A DNA stretch of 64,000 bases from Nocardioides potassii (GTDB taxonomy: Bacteria > Actinomycetota > Actinomycetes > Propionibacteriales > Nocardioidaceae): positions 62,001 to 126,000 of the forward strand of contig NZ_JAKJHZ010000001.1 in NCBI RefSeq assembly GCF_021648885.1, written 5' to 3'. The position numbers and the translations under genes are program-made. The notes under the pieces were generated by a model. The model worked only from the letters and a program-made list of their open reading frames with translations, was not told the origin of the DNA and made no database searches. Positions 16,437-24,779 of the stretch are shown here, piece after piece; position 1 is the first letter of the stretch; every line of letters starts with the position of its first letter.

Positions 16437-17990
16437 ATGCACACCGTCCAGGTCGGGGTCGGCCCCGTCTCCTTCGACGACCTCGTCCACGTCGCACGCG
16501 ACGGGGCGCCCGTCGCGCTGACCGACGAGGCGCTCGGCGCCATCGACCGGGCCCGGCAGGTCGTCGAGGACCTCGCCGCGGCCGAGACGCCCACCTACGG
16601 CGTCAGCACCGGGTTCGGCGCGCTCGCCACCCGTCACATCCCGACCGAGATGCGCGCCCAGCTCCAGCGCTCGCTGGTCCGCTCGCACGCCGCCGGCTCC
16701 GGCCCGGAGGTCGAGCGCGAGGTGGTGCGGGGCCTGATGCTGCTGCGCCTCTCGACGCTGGCGACGGGGCACACCGGCGTACGTCGCGAGACCGCGCAGC
16801 TGCTCGCCGGGTTGCTGTCCCACGGGATCACCCCCGTCGTGCGGGAGTACGGGTCGCTCGGCTGCTCGGGCGACCTCGCGCCCCTGTCCCACTGCGCGCT
16901 CGCGCTGATGGGGGAGGGCGAGGTGCGCGACCCCGACGGCACGCTGATGCCGGCCGCAGATGCCCTCGCCGCCGCCGGGCTCGAGCCCGTGGAGCTCGCG
17001 GCCAAGGAGGGCCTGGCCCTCATCAACGGGACCGACGGCATGCTCGGCATGCTCGTCCTGGCGATCACCGACCTGCGCATGCTGCTGCGCACCGCCGACG
17101 TCGCGGCCGCGATGAGCGTCGAGGGCCAGCTCGGCACCGATCGCGTGTTCGCCCCCGAGCTCCAGGCGATCAGGCCGCACCCCGGCCAGGCGCTGTCCGC
17201 CGCCAACCTGACCGCCCTCATGGCCGACTCCGCGATCGTGGCGTCGCACCGCACCGGGCCAGAAGGTGGGGCCCAGTGCAACCGGGTGCAGGACGCCTAC
17301 TCCCTGCGCTGCTCGCCGCAGGTGCACGGTGCTGCCCGGGACACGGTCGAGCACGCCGCGAGCGTGGCCGGCCGCGAGCTCGCGAGCGCGATCGACAACC
17401 CGGTCGTGATCGGTGACCGGGTCGAGTCCAACGGCAACTTCCACGGCGCCCCGGTGGCCTACGTGCTCGACTTCCTCGCGATCGTCGCCGCGGACGTCGC
17501 CTCGATCAGCGAGCGTCGTACGGACCGCTTCCTCGACCGGGCCCGCAGCCACGACCTGCCGCCGTTCCTCGCCTCCGACCCGGGCGTCGACAGCGGCCAC
17601 ATGATCGCGCAGTACACCCAGGCGGCGATCGTCTCCGAGCTCAAGCGGCTCGCTGTCCCGGCCTCCGTCGACTCGATCCCCTCCAGTGCGATGCAGGAGG
17701 ACCACGTGTCGATGGGGTGGAACGCTGCCCGCAAGCTGCGCACCGCCGTCGACGGACTCTCCCGTGTCATCGCCGTCGAGGTGCTCACGGCGGCTCGTGC
17801 GCTCGACCTGCGCGCACCGCTCACGCCGTCGCCAGCGACCGCCGCGGTGGTCGCGCTGATGCGCCGGTCCGGCGTCGAGGGACCCGGTCCCGACCGCCAC
17901 CTCTCGCCCGAGATCGAGACCGCCGTCGGTCTCGTCCAGTCCGGCGCGGTCCTCGCCGCGGCCGAGTCCGTGATCGGCGCTCTCTCCTGA
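16437..17990 (+). CDS. hutH: Histidine ammonia-lyase
   Basis: A 517-residue enzyme that removes ammonia from L-histidine to give trans-urocanate, the first step of histidine breakdown in the cytosol. The catalytic MIO group forms from three residues, here Cys143-Ser144-Gly145 in GSLGCSGDLAPL rather than the textbook Ala-Ser-Gly. Other family blocks are clear: YGVSTGFG near residue 42, QDAYSLRCSPQVHG near 284, SNGNFHG near 330. The upstream sequence lacks a good ribosome site; a CACGAT hexamer ends six bases before the ATG, so the mRNA may be leaderless. The gene stands alone and carries the shared hut site 55 bases upstream. Confidence 0.96.
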   Translation: MHTVQVGVGPVSFDDLVHVARDGAPVALTDEALGAIDRARQVVEDLAAAETPTYGVSTGFGALATRHIPTEMRAQLQRSLVRSHAAGSGPEVEREVVRGLMLLRLSTLATGHTGVRRETAQLLAGLLSHGITPVVREYGSLGCSGDLAPLSHCALALMGEGEVRDPDGTLMPAADALAAAGLEPVELAAKEGLALINGTDGMLGMLVLAITDLRMLLRTADVAAAMSVEGQLGTDRVFAPELQAIRPHPGQALSAANLTALMADSAIVASHRTGPEGGAQCNRVQDAYSLRCSPQVHGAARDTVEHAASVAGRELASAIDNPVVIGDRVESNGNFHGAPVAYVLDFLAIVAADVASISERRTDRFLDRARSHDLPPFLASDPGVDSGHMIAQYTQAAIVSELKRLAVPASVDSIPSSAMQEDHVSMGWNAARKLRTAVDGLSRVIAVEVLTAARALDLRAPLTPSPATAAVVALMRRSGVEGPGPDRHLSPEIETAVGLVQSGAVLAAAESVIGALS

Positions 17991-18071
17991 GCCCTTCACG
18001 CCGGCCTGCTCGGGCCGTGACTGTCACCGTTCCGCGGACGCGGCCCACTTCGGACGCCTAGCCTGCGACGC

Positions 18072-18368
18072 ATGAGAAGGAATGTCTGCGCAAGCGTCCT
18101 GCTGGGCGTCCTCGCGGTCGCCGGAATCGTGCCTGCGGCCCATGCCCACCCGGGCTCGACGGCCGGGCGGTTCGCCGGGTCGTCGGCAGGCCTGTGGACG
18201 TGCCGCTGGGCACCGACCATGGACCAGGACTGGCACAACGACGCCCTCTGCTCGAACGGCGTGAAGCAGGTGCGTCCCTACCTGCGGCCCCACGACAGCT
18301 ACATCACCCGTGACGAGCTGATGGCGTCGGCGCGGGCGTGGGCGCGTGCCCGCAACCACCACCACTGA
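18072..18368 (+). CDS. Small secreted protein with histidine tail
   Basis: A 98-residue protein with a clear Sec signal peptide (residues 1-25, ending AAHAHP). The mature part has two cysteines (TCRW and LCSN), several Trp and Tyr, and ends in NHHH. No family is recognised. A TAGCCT hexamer ends seven bases before the ATG and there is no ribosome site, which fits a leaderless transcript. It sits between hutH and hutU. Whether it shares their regulation is unclear, because the hutU control site lies after its stop codon. Confidence 0.6.
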   Translation: MRRNVCASVLLGVLAVAGIVPAAHAHPGSTAGRFAGSSAGLWTCRWAPTMDQDWHNDALCSNGVKQVRPYLRPHDSYITRDELMASARAWARARNHHH

Positions 18369-18386
18369 AGCGCCAGGGTCGAGCGA

Positions 18387-18408
18387 GCAGTCTCGGATCA
18401 CAGACTGC
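18387..18408. promoter_or_regulatory. Putative hut operator, hutU copy (GTCT-N8-AGAC)
   Basis: The best copy of the three. Arms of seven bases (GCAGTCT and AGACTGC) flank an eight-base spacer. The AGAC core ends at 18405, 55 bases before the hutU ATG, matching hutH exactly. Confidence 0.78.
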
Positions 18409-18460
18409 TGAGCGCTCCGGCCACTATCGCGTCGGGTCGCCACCGCAGTTCCATGAGGAC

Positions 18461-20170
18461 ATGAACCCGGACGTCGCCGCGAACCCCCGCTTGCCGATCC
18501 ACGCCGCCCGCGGCACCGAGCTGACCGCGAAGTCGTGGCAGACCGAGGCGCCGCTGCGGATGTTGATGAACAACCTCGACCCCGACAACGCCGAGCGGCC
18601 CGAGGACCTGGTCGTCTACGGCGGCACCGGCAAGGCGGCGCGGGACTGGCCGTCGTACGACGCGCTGGTGCGGACGCTGCGCGACCTCGAGGCCGACGAG
18701 ACGCTGCTCGTGCAGTCGGGCAAGCCGGTCGGCGTGATGCGCACGCACGAGTGGGCGCCGCGCGTGCTGATCGCCAACTCCAACCTCGTCGGCGACTGGG
18801 CGAACTGGGAGGAGTTCCGTCGGCTCGAGGACCTCGGCCTGACGATGTACGGCCAGATGACGGCGGGCTCGTGGATCTACATCGGCACCCAGGGCATCCT
18901 GCAGGGCACGTTCGAGACCTTCGCCGCGATCGCGGACAAGAGGTTCGGCGGGACGCTCGCCGGCACGATCACCGTCACCGCCGGCCTCGGCGGGATGGGC
19001 GGCGCGCAGCCGCTGGCCGTGACGATGAACGACGGCGTCGCCATCTGCATCGAGTGCGACCAGCACCGCATCGACCGCCGCCTCGAGACCCGCTACCTCG
19101 ACGCGCAGGCGCGCGACCTCGACCACGCGATCGAGCTCGCGCTCGAGGCGCGTGACGCGCGTCGCGGCCTGTCGATCGGCGTGCTGGGCAACGCCGCCGA
19201 GCTGCTGCCGGAGATCCTCGAGCGGCACCTCGACGGCTCGGTGCGCGTCGACATCGCGACCGACCAGACGTCCGCGCACGACCCGCTGTTCTACCTGCCC
19301 GCCGGGACGTCGTACGACGACTGGGAGCGCGAGCGCACCGAGGATCCGCGAGGCTTCACCAAGCGCAGCCAGGAGTCGATGGCCCGCCACGTCCGCGCGA
19401 TGGTCGAGCTCCAGGACGCCGGTGCCGAGGTCTTCGACTACGGCAACTCGATCCGCGACGAGGCCCGCAAGGGCGGCTACGACCGGGCCTTCGAGTTCCC
19501 GGGCTTCGTCCCGGCCTACATCCGGCCGCTCTTCTGCGAGGGCAAGGGCCCCTTCCGCTGGGCCGCGCTCTCCGGCGACCCCGAGGACATCTTCGCCACC
19601 GACCGCGCGATCAAGGAGCTGTTCCCCGCCGACGAGAAGCCGGAGTACGCCCGCCTCCACGCCTGGCTCGACATGGCTGCCGAGCGCGTCCAGTTCCAGG
19701 GCCTGCCCGCCCGCATCTGCTGGCTCGGGTACGGCGACCGCGCGAAGGCCGGCGCGAAGTTCAACGAGATGGTCGCCAGTGGCGAGCTCAAGGCGCCGGT
19801 CGTGATCGGCCGCGACCACCTCGACTGCGGGTCGGTCGCGTCGCCCTACCGCGAGACCGAGGCGATGCTCGACGGCTCCGACGCCATCGGCGACTGGGCG
19901 ATCCTCAACGCCCTGGTCAACACCGCCTCCGGCGCCACCTGGGTGTCGTTCCACCACGGCGGCGGCGTCGGCATCGGCCGGTCGCTCCACGCCGGCCAGG
20001 TCACCGTCGCCGACGGCACCGAGCTCGCCGCGGAGAAGATCCAGCGGGTGCTGACCAACGACCCGGGCATGGGCGTCATCCGCCACGTCGACGCGGGCTA
20101 CGGCCGCGCGATCGAGGTCGCCGAGGAGCGCGACGTCCGGGTGCCGGTCGAGCCGCACCGGCGGGACTGA
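18461..20170 (+). CDS. hutU: Urocanate hydratase
   Basis: A 569-residue enzyme that adds water to urocanate, giving 4-imidazolone-5-propionate, with tightly bound NAD+ as an electrophile. Family blocks include WIYIGTQGI near residue 144, [10 protein letters not shown] near 175, the catalytic-site segment with [12 protein letters not shown] near 450 containing the conserved Cys, and [11 protein letters not shown] near 505. Length is normal. I chose the ATG preceded by AGGA; the distance to the upstream GTCT-N8-AGAC site, identical to that of hutH, supports it. The gene is transcribed on its own, 92 bases after the small secreted-protein gene. Confidence 0.96.
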   Translation: MNPDVAANPRLPIHAARGTELTAKSWQTEAPLRMLMNNLDPDNAERPEDLVVYGGTGKAARDWPSYDALVRTLRDLEADETLLVQSGKPVGVMRTHEWAPRVLIANSNLVGDWANWEEFRRLEDLGLTMYGQMTAGSWIYIGTQGILQGTFETFAAIADKRFGGTLAGTITVTAGLGGMGGAQPLAVTMNDGVAICIECDQHRIDRRLETRYLDAQARDLDHAIELALEARDARRGLSIGVLGNAAELLPEILERHLDGSVRVDIATDQTSAHDPLFYLPAGTSYDDWERERTEDPRGFTKRSQESMARHVRAMVELQDAGAEVFDYGNSIRDEARKGGYDRAFEFPGFVPAYIRPLFCEGKGPFRWAALSGDPEDIFATDRAIKELFPADEKPEYARLHAWLDMAAERVQFQGLPARICWLGYGDRAKAGAKFNEMVASGELKAPVVIGRDHLDCGSVASPYRETEAMLDGSDAIGDWAILNALVNTASGATWVSFHHGGGVGIGRSLHAGQVTVADGTELAAEKIQRVLTNDPGMGVIRHVDAGYGRAIEVAEERDVRVPVEPHRRD

Positions 20171-20212
20171 CCGCCTGCCGCGCGTGTGGACGGTTGCTGG
20201 CAGGGTGGCGGC

Positions 20213-20794
20213 ATGGACGACTCGGCGGCCAAGACCAACCTCCACTCCTACCTCCGGCACGAGCGGGCTGCGGTGCTCGCCAAGCTCGACGGGCTGTCGG
20301 AGTACGACGTCCGCCGCCCGATGACCACGACCGGCACCAACCTGCTCGGGCTGGTGAAGCACCTCGCGACATGGGAGGCGCGGTACCTCGGTGAGGTCTT
20401 CGGCCGCCCGTTCCCCGAGCCGCTGCCGCGCTGGGACGTCGAGGAGGAGCGGCTGGCCGACCTGTGGGCGACCGAGGACGAGTCCCGCGCCGAGGTGGTC
20501 GAGCGCTACCAGCGGGTGTGGTCGCACAGCGACGCGACGATCGAGGCGCTCGCGCTGGGCGACACGGGTCGGGTCGAGTGGTGGGGCGCGGACGACGTAC
20601 CCCTGTTCAACGTGCTCGTCCACGTGCTCGCCGAGACGAGCCGGCACGCCGGCCACGCCGACATCCTGCGCGAGGAGCTCGACGGTGCGGTGGGCACCGA
20701 TGCCGAGGCGATGGCCGCCGCCGGCCACGACCCGGCCTTCTGGGTCGAGCGGCGGGAGCGGATCGAGGCAGCGGCTCGCGCCGCCGGTCGCTAG
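20213..20794 (+). CDS. DinB/DUF664-family protein (mycothiol-dependent-type)
   Basis: A 193-residue four-helix protein of the DinB superfamily, which in actinobacteria includes mycothiol-dependent isomerases and transferases. The metal-binding histidines fit LVKHLATWEARY near residue 48 and ETSRHAGHADILRE near 142. Its substrate cannot be told from sequence. CAGGGT ends six bases before the ATG with no ribosome site, suggesting a leaderless mRNA. Its stop codon and that of the convergent glycosyltransferase share the palindrome CTAG. Confidence 0.85.
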   Translation: MDDSAAKTNLHSYLRHERAAVLAKLDGLSEYDVRRPMTTTGTNLLGLVKHLATWEARYLGEVFGRPFPEPLPRWDVEEERLADLWATEDESRAEVVERYQRVWSHSDATIEALALGDTGRVEWWGADDVPLFNVLVHVLAETSRHAGHADILREELDGAVGTDAEAMAAAGHDPAFWVERRERIEAAARAAGR

Positions 20795-21801
20795 CCCCGC
20801 CGGGCGCGCAGGCGCTCGCGGAGCGCCTCGATCTTGGCCTCCTGGGCCGCCCGGATCTCCTGCAGGCGGTCCACGTGTCCGCGCAGGGTGTCCAGCTCCT
20901 CGCGCAGCGCCGCCGGCTCGGCGCGCAGGGCGGCGACCAGCTCGCCGAAGTAGGTCTCCTTCGACTCGAGCTGGACGGTGAAGTACTCCCGGGTCGAGGC
21001 CAGCGAGGCGTGCAGGGTGGCCAGCTCCTCGCGGTCCTCGATCAGCTGGCGGAGCATGCCCTCGCGGACGCGCCTGTCGATGTCGTCCTGGGCGCCCGGC
21101 GACGTGACGAGCGTGTGCCACGGGACGATCTCGTCGGTGCGCGCCTGCGGCTCCCACGTGTCCCGTCCACCGCTGCTGGTGGGGAACTGGAGGGCCGTCA
21201 TCCGCGCCGAGGTCGCGGCGCGGAAGCCCGGCGCCAGCATCTTGCGGAACTGCCACCGGTCCGGCCAGAAGCCCGTCGGAGTGGTGTCCCAGCGCGAGAC
21301 GCGCTCGTACGCCGACCGGGTGTGGGCGGTCCCCGTGATCGAGATCGCGTTGTAGTCGAGGTCGTCGCGCAGGTGCAGCGCGGCCACGTGCGGGTCGGAC
21401 AGGTCCGAGGCGAAGAGACGGACCTCGCCGGCGGGCGTGAGGTAGCCGTTGAGGCACTGCGCGAGGTCGTGGTCCTCGAGCAGCTCGAGCAGGTCGGCGA
21501 CGTGGTCCGGCAGCAGCAGGTCGTCGTCGCAGAGGTAGAAGATCGCGTCGCTGTCCGCGGCCTGGATCGCGTCGTGGCGGTAGCGCTCGCCGTGGAACGG
21601 CCCCTTGGGGAAGTCGAGGAACCGCACCCGCCGATCGGCGGCGACGAGGTTGCCCGCCACTCGACGTACGCCGTCGGTGACGCCGTCGCCGATGAGCAGC
21701 ACCTCGACGTCCTCGACGCTCTGGCGCAGCACGGTGTCGACGGCGAGCGGGAGCGTCGTCTCCTTGTCGTGGATCGGGATCAGCACCGACGCCCGGGTCA
21801 T
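20791..21801 (-). CDS. Family-2-type glycosyltransferase with C-terminal coiled coil
   Basis: A 336-residue protein. Residues 1-200 show a GT-A fold: SVLIPIHDKE at the start, then LLIGDGVTDGV, and the DXD-like CDDDLLLPDH near residue 94 that binds the nucleotide-sugar metal. Residues 250-336 form a long charged coiled coil (ELATLHASLAS... LRERLRARRG), which may anchor the enzyme in a complex. The ATG overlaps the stop of the cupin gene (ATGA), making it the last gene of a five-gene operon that seems to make and attach a modified deoxysugar. The acceptor is unknown. The C-terminus overlaps the DinB gene by four bases, tail to tail. Confidence 0.8.
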   Translation of the reverse strand: MTRASVLIPIHDKETTLPLAVDTVLRQSVEDVEVLLIGDGVTDGVRRVAGNLVAADRRVRFLDFPKGPFHGERYRHDAIQAADSDAIFYLCDDDLLLPDHVADLLELLEDHDLAQCLNGYLTPAGEVRLFASDLSDPHVAALHLRDDLDYNAISITGTAHTRSAYERVSRWDTTPTGFWPDRWQFRKMLAPGFRAATSARMTALQFPTSSGGRDTWEPQARTDEIVPWHTLVTSPGAQDDIDRRVREGMLRQLIEDREELATLHASLASTREYFTVQLESKETYFGELVAALRAEPAALREELDTLRGHVDRLQEIRAAQEAKIEALRERLRARRG

Positions 21802-22175
21802 CCGCGCACCTCGAAGGGCTCGTCGCACAGCACGACGACGACGGACCCGGACCCGTCGAGCTGGTAGTCGACGTGGTCGCCGGCAGTGATCGTGACGGAG
21901 TCCCCGGGCGTCCTGAGCTCGTGGTGCTCGGTCCCTCGTGGCGTGCCGAGCGTGAGGTCGGCCGAGCCCGCCACCAGGACCACGAGCTCGGTGCAGACCG
22001 CGTGGTGGCCACCGCGCGGTCCGCCGCCGTCGACGCCGGTGACGGTGAAGACCCGGCGCACCGGGAAGCCGAGGTCGTCACCCTCGACGACGACCAGCTC
22101 GCCTCGCGCGTCGCGGTGGGAGGGGAACCGCCTACTGCGCACCGGGCTCCCACTCGCGGAGGGCTGTCTCGACAT
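21798..22175 (-). CDS. FdtA/QdtA/WxcM-like cupin, dTDP-sugar 3,4-ketoisomerase type
   Basis: A 125-residue single-domain cupin. The pattern DARGELVVVEG, then PVRRVFTV, then RGGHHAVCTE matches sugar ketoisomerases such as FdtA, where a His pair of the cupin core moves the keto group of dTDP-4-keto-6-deoxyglucose from C4 to C3. The start lies 44 bases inside the aminotransferase gene and the stop overlaps the glycosyltransferase ATG. Alone this could be any small cupin; beside an aminotransferase and an acyltransferase the isomerase role is much more likely. Confidence 0.75.
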   Translation of the reverse strand: MSRQPSASGSPVRSRRFPSHRDARGELVVVEGDDLGFPVRRVFTVTGVDGGGPRGGHHAVCTELVVLVAGSADLTLGTPRGTEHHELRTPGDSVTITAGDHVDYQLDGSGSVVVVLCDEPFEVRG

Positions 22176-23229
22176 GGTGCACCTCCTCGTCGGTGAGCTC
22201 GGGGAAGCAGGGCAGGCTCAGGATCCGCCGGGAGGTGTCGGCGGCCACCGGCGTCCCACGTCCTTCGACACGCAGGCCCGGCATGTCGCCGACCAGGTGC
22301 GGGTAGTGGACCGCGGTCTCGACACCGTGACCGGCCAGGTGGCGGGCGAGGTCGTCGCGGTCGACCGTCACCACGACGGCGTGGTGGGCCACCGTCGTCA
22401 GCGGGTCGCCCCACAGCGCGGCCCGTCCGGAGAGCGCGTGACGCCAGCGGTCGGCGATCGCCCGCCGACGCGCGTTGCGCTCGTCGAGGTGGGGCAGCCG
22501 GGCCGACAGGACGGCGGCCTGGAGCGGGTCGAGCCGGGTGTTGCGGCCGTGGGGGAGGTCGACGCGGAACCGCTCCTCGGCCCAGCCGTACTGCCGCAGG
22601 GCGCGGGCGCGTTCCGCGACCTCCTCGTCGGCGAACGCCACGAGCCCTCCGTCACCGATCGCGCCGAGGTTCTTCGTCGGGTAGAAGCTGAAGGTCGCCG
22701 CGTCGCCGGTGCCGCCCACGTGGCGACCGTCGACGCGCAGGCCGTGGGCCTGCGCGCAGTCCTCCACGAGCGCGAGCCCGCGGCGCCGGCGCCAGGCATC
22801 GATCCCGTCCAGCGGTACGGCGTCGCCGTGCAGGTGGGTGACCACTACGGCCTCGACGTCCGGCCGGTGCGCGTGCTCCGCGGTCGAGGCCGTGACGGTC
22901 AGGGAGGCGGGGTCGAGGTCCATCACGACGGGGACCAGCCCGGCGATGCGCGCTGCCGTCGCGGCGTACCCGCCCTCGTCGGCAGCGACCAGCACGCCCG
23001 CGCCGGGCGACAGGCCGAGCGCCGTGAACGCCACGACGAGGGCATCGGTCCCGTTGCCGACGCCGACGGCGTGCCGCAGACCGGTGTAGCGCGCGAACGC
23101 CTCCTCGAAACCCTCGACCTCGGGGCCGAGGATCCACGGCCCGTCGCGCAGCACGCGCTCGACGGCCTCGCGGACGGCTCGGGCCTCGGCGTCGCCGAGC
23201 CGGGCCGGCGCGGCTGCCGGCACCCTCAT
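22132..23229 (-). CDS. DegT/DnrJ/EryC1-type sugar aminotransferase
   Basis: A 365-residue PLP enzyme of fold type I. The Schiff-base lysine is in SFYPTKNLGAIGDGG near residue 178 and the cofactor phosphate/aspartate region in LVEDCAQAHG near 150. Such enzymes transfer an amino group from glutamate to a keto sugar nucleotide, here probably the 3-keto product of the neighbouring cupin (FdtB-type step). The ATG overlaps the stop of the BKACE gene and the 3' end overlaps the cupin gene by 44 bases, so translation is coupled. Confidence 0.88.
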   Translation of the reverse strand: MRVPAAAPARLGDAEARAVREAVERVLRDGPWILGPEVEGFEEAFARYTGLRHAVGVGNGTDALVVAFTALGLSPGAGVLVAADEGGYAATAARIAGLVPVVMDLDPASLTVTASTAEHAHRPDVEAVVVTHLHGDAVPLDGIDAWRRRRGLALVEDCAQAHGLRVDGRHVGGTGDAATFSFYPTKNLGAIGDGGLVAFADEEVAERARALRQYGWAEERFRVDLPHGRNTRLDPLQAAVLSARLPHLDERNARRRAIADRWRHALSGRAALWGDPLTTVAHHAVVVTVDRDDLARHLAGHGVETAVHYPHLVGDMPGLRVEGRGTPVAADTSRRILSLPCFPELTDEEVHHVETALREWEPGAQ

Positions 23230-24080
23230 CGGGCAGTCAGCCTTTCCCGCAGCTCCGCCGGCGTCATCATCGCCCGGTCGTGCAGGGCCAGCAGCTCGTG
23301 GACCCGCTCGACGAGCATCGGGTTGGTCGCCAGCCGCGTGCGGCCGCGGTCGAACCAGATCCCGTCCTCGAGCCCGACCCGTACGCCGCCACCGGCAGCG
23401 ATCGAGTGCGACTGGACCGGCAGCCCGAAGTCGCCCAACCCGGCGCCCGACCAGATCGTGCCGTCGGGGAGCCGGTCGAGGGCGAGACCCATCTCGGCGA
23501 GCGAGGCCTGCATGCCGGCGACGTTGCCGAAGAAGACGTTGGCGACGACCGGCCCGGGGAGCAGGCCCTTGCGCCGCAGGACGTGGACGTAGTTGACCAT
23601 CCCGAAGTCGAAGAGCTCGAGCTCCGGCACGATGCCGCGCTCGAGCATGATCTGCGCCAGGGCGTGGATCGTGTCGGGGCTGTTCACCGAGGCCTGGGTC
23701 AGGAAGTTCAGCGACGACAGGGTGAGCGAGGCGAGGTCGGGCTTGAGGTCGCCCTCGAGCGCCAGGCAGTCCGCCCGTCGCTCGACCTCCGACCAGGTGC
23801 GTCCGCTCGTGCTGACGTTGATGACGACGTCCGGGGCCGCCTCGCGGACCGCTCCCACGATCCGGCGGTAGACCTCGCGCTCCCACGTGGGCGCCTCGTC
23901 CTCCCCGCGGGCGTGGAGGTGCACCGATGTGATCCCGATCGCCGCGGCCGCCGCGACGTCGGAGGCGATCTCGGCCGGCGTGAGCGGCACGTGGGGTGTC
24001 ATGGCCCTGGTCGGCACCATCCCGGTCGGCGCCAGCACGATCGGTGCCGGCTCGTCCAGGGCACTCAGCAGTGCGGACAC
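23226..24080 (-). CDS. BKACE family (DUF849) protein, beta-keto acid cleavage type
   Basis: A 284-residue TIM-barrel protein. Known members use Zn2+ and acetyl-CoA to cleave beta-keto acids such as 3-keto-5-aminohexanoate. The Zn-binding pair is visible in SVHLHARGED near residue 53, with VINVSTSGRT, ELFDFGMVNY and the C-terminal ATNPMLVERV also typical. GGAGGAG lies before the GTG, which is 16 bases inside the acyltransferase gene. A BKACE gene inside a deoxysugar operon is unexpected; it could supply the acyl donor or remove a toxic keto acid, both guesses. Confidence 0.82.
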   Translation of the reverse strand: MSALLSALDEPAPIVLAPTGMVPTRAMTPHVPLTPAEIASDVAAAAAIGITSVHLHARGEDEAPTWEREVYRRIVGAVREAAPDVVINVSTSGRTWSEVERRADCLALEGDLKPDLASLTLSSLNFLTQASVNSPDTIHALAQIMLERGIVPELELFDFGMVNYVHVLRRKGLLPGPVVANVFFGNVAGMQASLAEMGLALDRLPDGTIWSGAGLGDFGLPVQSHSIAAGGGVRVGLEDGIWFDRGRTRLATNPMLVERVHELLALHDRAMMTPAELRERLTAR

Positions 24081-24706
24081 GTCAGCTCCTCCACGGTGTG
24101 CGACCTGAGCACGCGGGCCGGGTTGCCGACGACGACGTCGCCGGGGGCGACGTCGCGCGTCACGACCGCTCCGGCCCCCACGGTGGCGCCGGTCCCGATG
24201 GTCACCTCGGGCAGGACCGTCGCGCCCGAGCCCACGAACGCGCCCGCCTCGACCACGACGCCGCCGGCGAGGACCACACCCGGTCCGGTCGCGGCGGCGA
24301 AGCCGAGCCGGGCGTCGTGACCGATCGTGCTGGCCCTGTTGACGTTCGCGTGGCAGCCGATCGAGGCCCACGACCCGATGACGACCCCGGCGTTGACGTA
24401 CGCCCCGTGCGCGACCTCGGCGGTCGACGGAAGGATCGCCGTGGGGTCGACCATGGCTTCGGGCCGGTCCCACCCCCCGTCCCGCGCCGCGTGGGCCGCG
24501 CCCGACCGGCCGGCGGCCGAGGACAGGCCGAGCGTGAACGGCGTACGCGCGGTGTCGTCGCCGAGGGTGGTGAGCCGCGGCAGCCGGTCGTCCGCGCCGC
24601 CGTGGTTGTCGACGCAGACGACGTCACGACCTGACCGGCGAGCAGACTCCACCACGTCGAAGGCGTACGGCGAGGCGACACCGAACACGGAGAGCGGCTG
24701 TGGCAT
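24065..24706 (-). CDS. NeuD/PglD-type acyltransferase (left-handed beta helix)
   Basis: A 213-residue acetyltransferase. Residues 1-75 form the small N-terminal sugar-nucleotide-binding domain (SVFGVASPYAFDVVESARR), and 85-205 are hexapeptide repeats with the catalytic His probably in STIGHDA near residue 128. Members N-acetylate amino sugars on nucleotide carriers. It begins the five-gene operon. TACTGT on the minus strand ends six bases before the ATG, so the message is probably leaderless. The cysteine pair at the end (TCPHC) is not usual in the family. Confidence 0.85.
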   Translation of the reverse strand: MPQPLSVFGVASPYAFDVVESARRSGRDVVCVDNHGGADDRLPRLTTLGDDTARTPFTLGLSSAAGRSGAAHAARDGGWDRPEAMVDPTAILPSTAEVAHGAYVNAGVVIGSWASIGCHANVNRASTIGHDARLGFAAATGPGVVLAGGVVVEAGAFVGSGATVLPEVTIGTGATVGAGAVVTRDVAPGDVVVGNPARVLRSHTVEELTCPHC

Positions 24707-24779
24707 GGCCAGACAGTAGTGGGTGCGAACATGGCCGAACACCTGCCGCACCACCCCTTCGATGGGGCAGGATCCCCCC

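Noticed and set aside
18398..22414. A 1338-codon open frame on the minus strand opposite hutU and running through the glycosyltransferase and cupin genes
   Set aside because: It is out of frame with every recognisable protein there and its translation is low-complexity; long spurious frames are expected at this G+C content.
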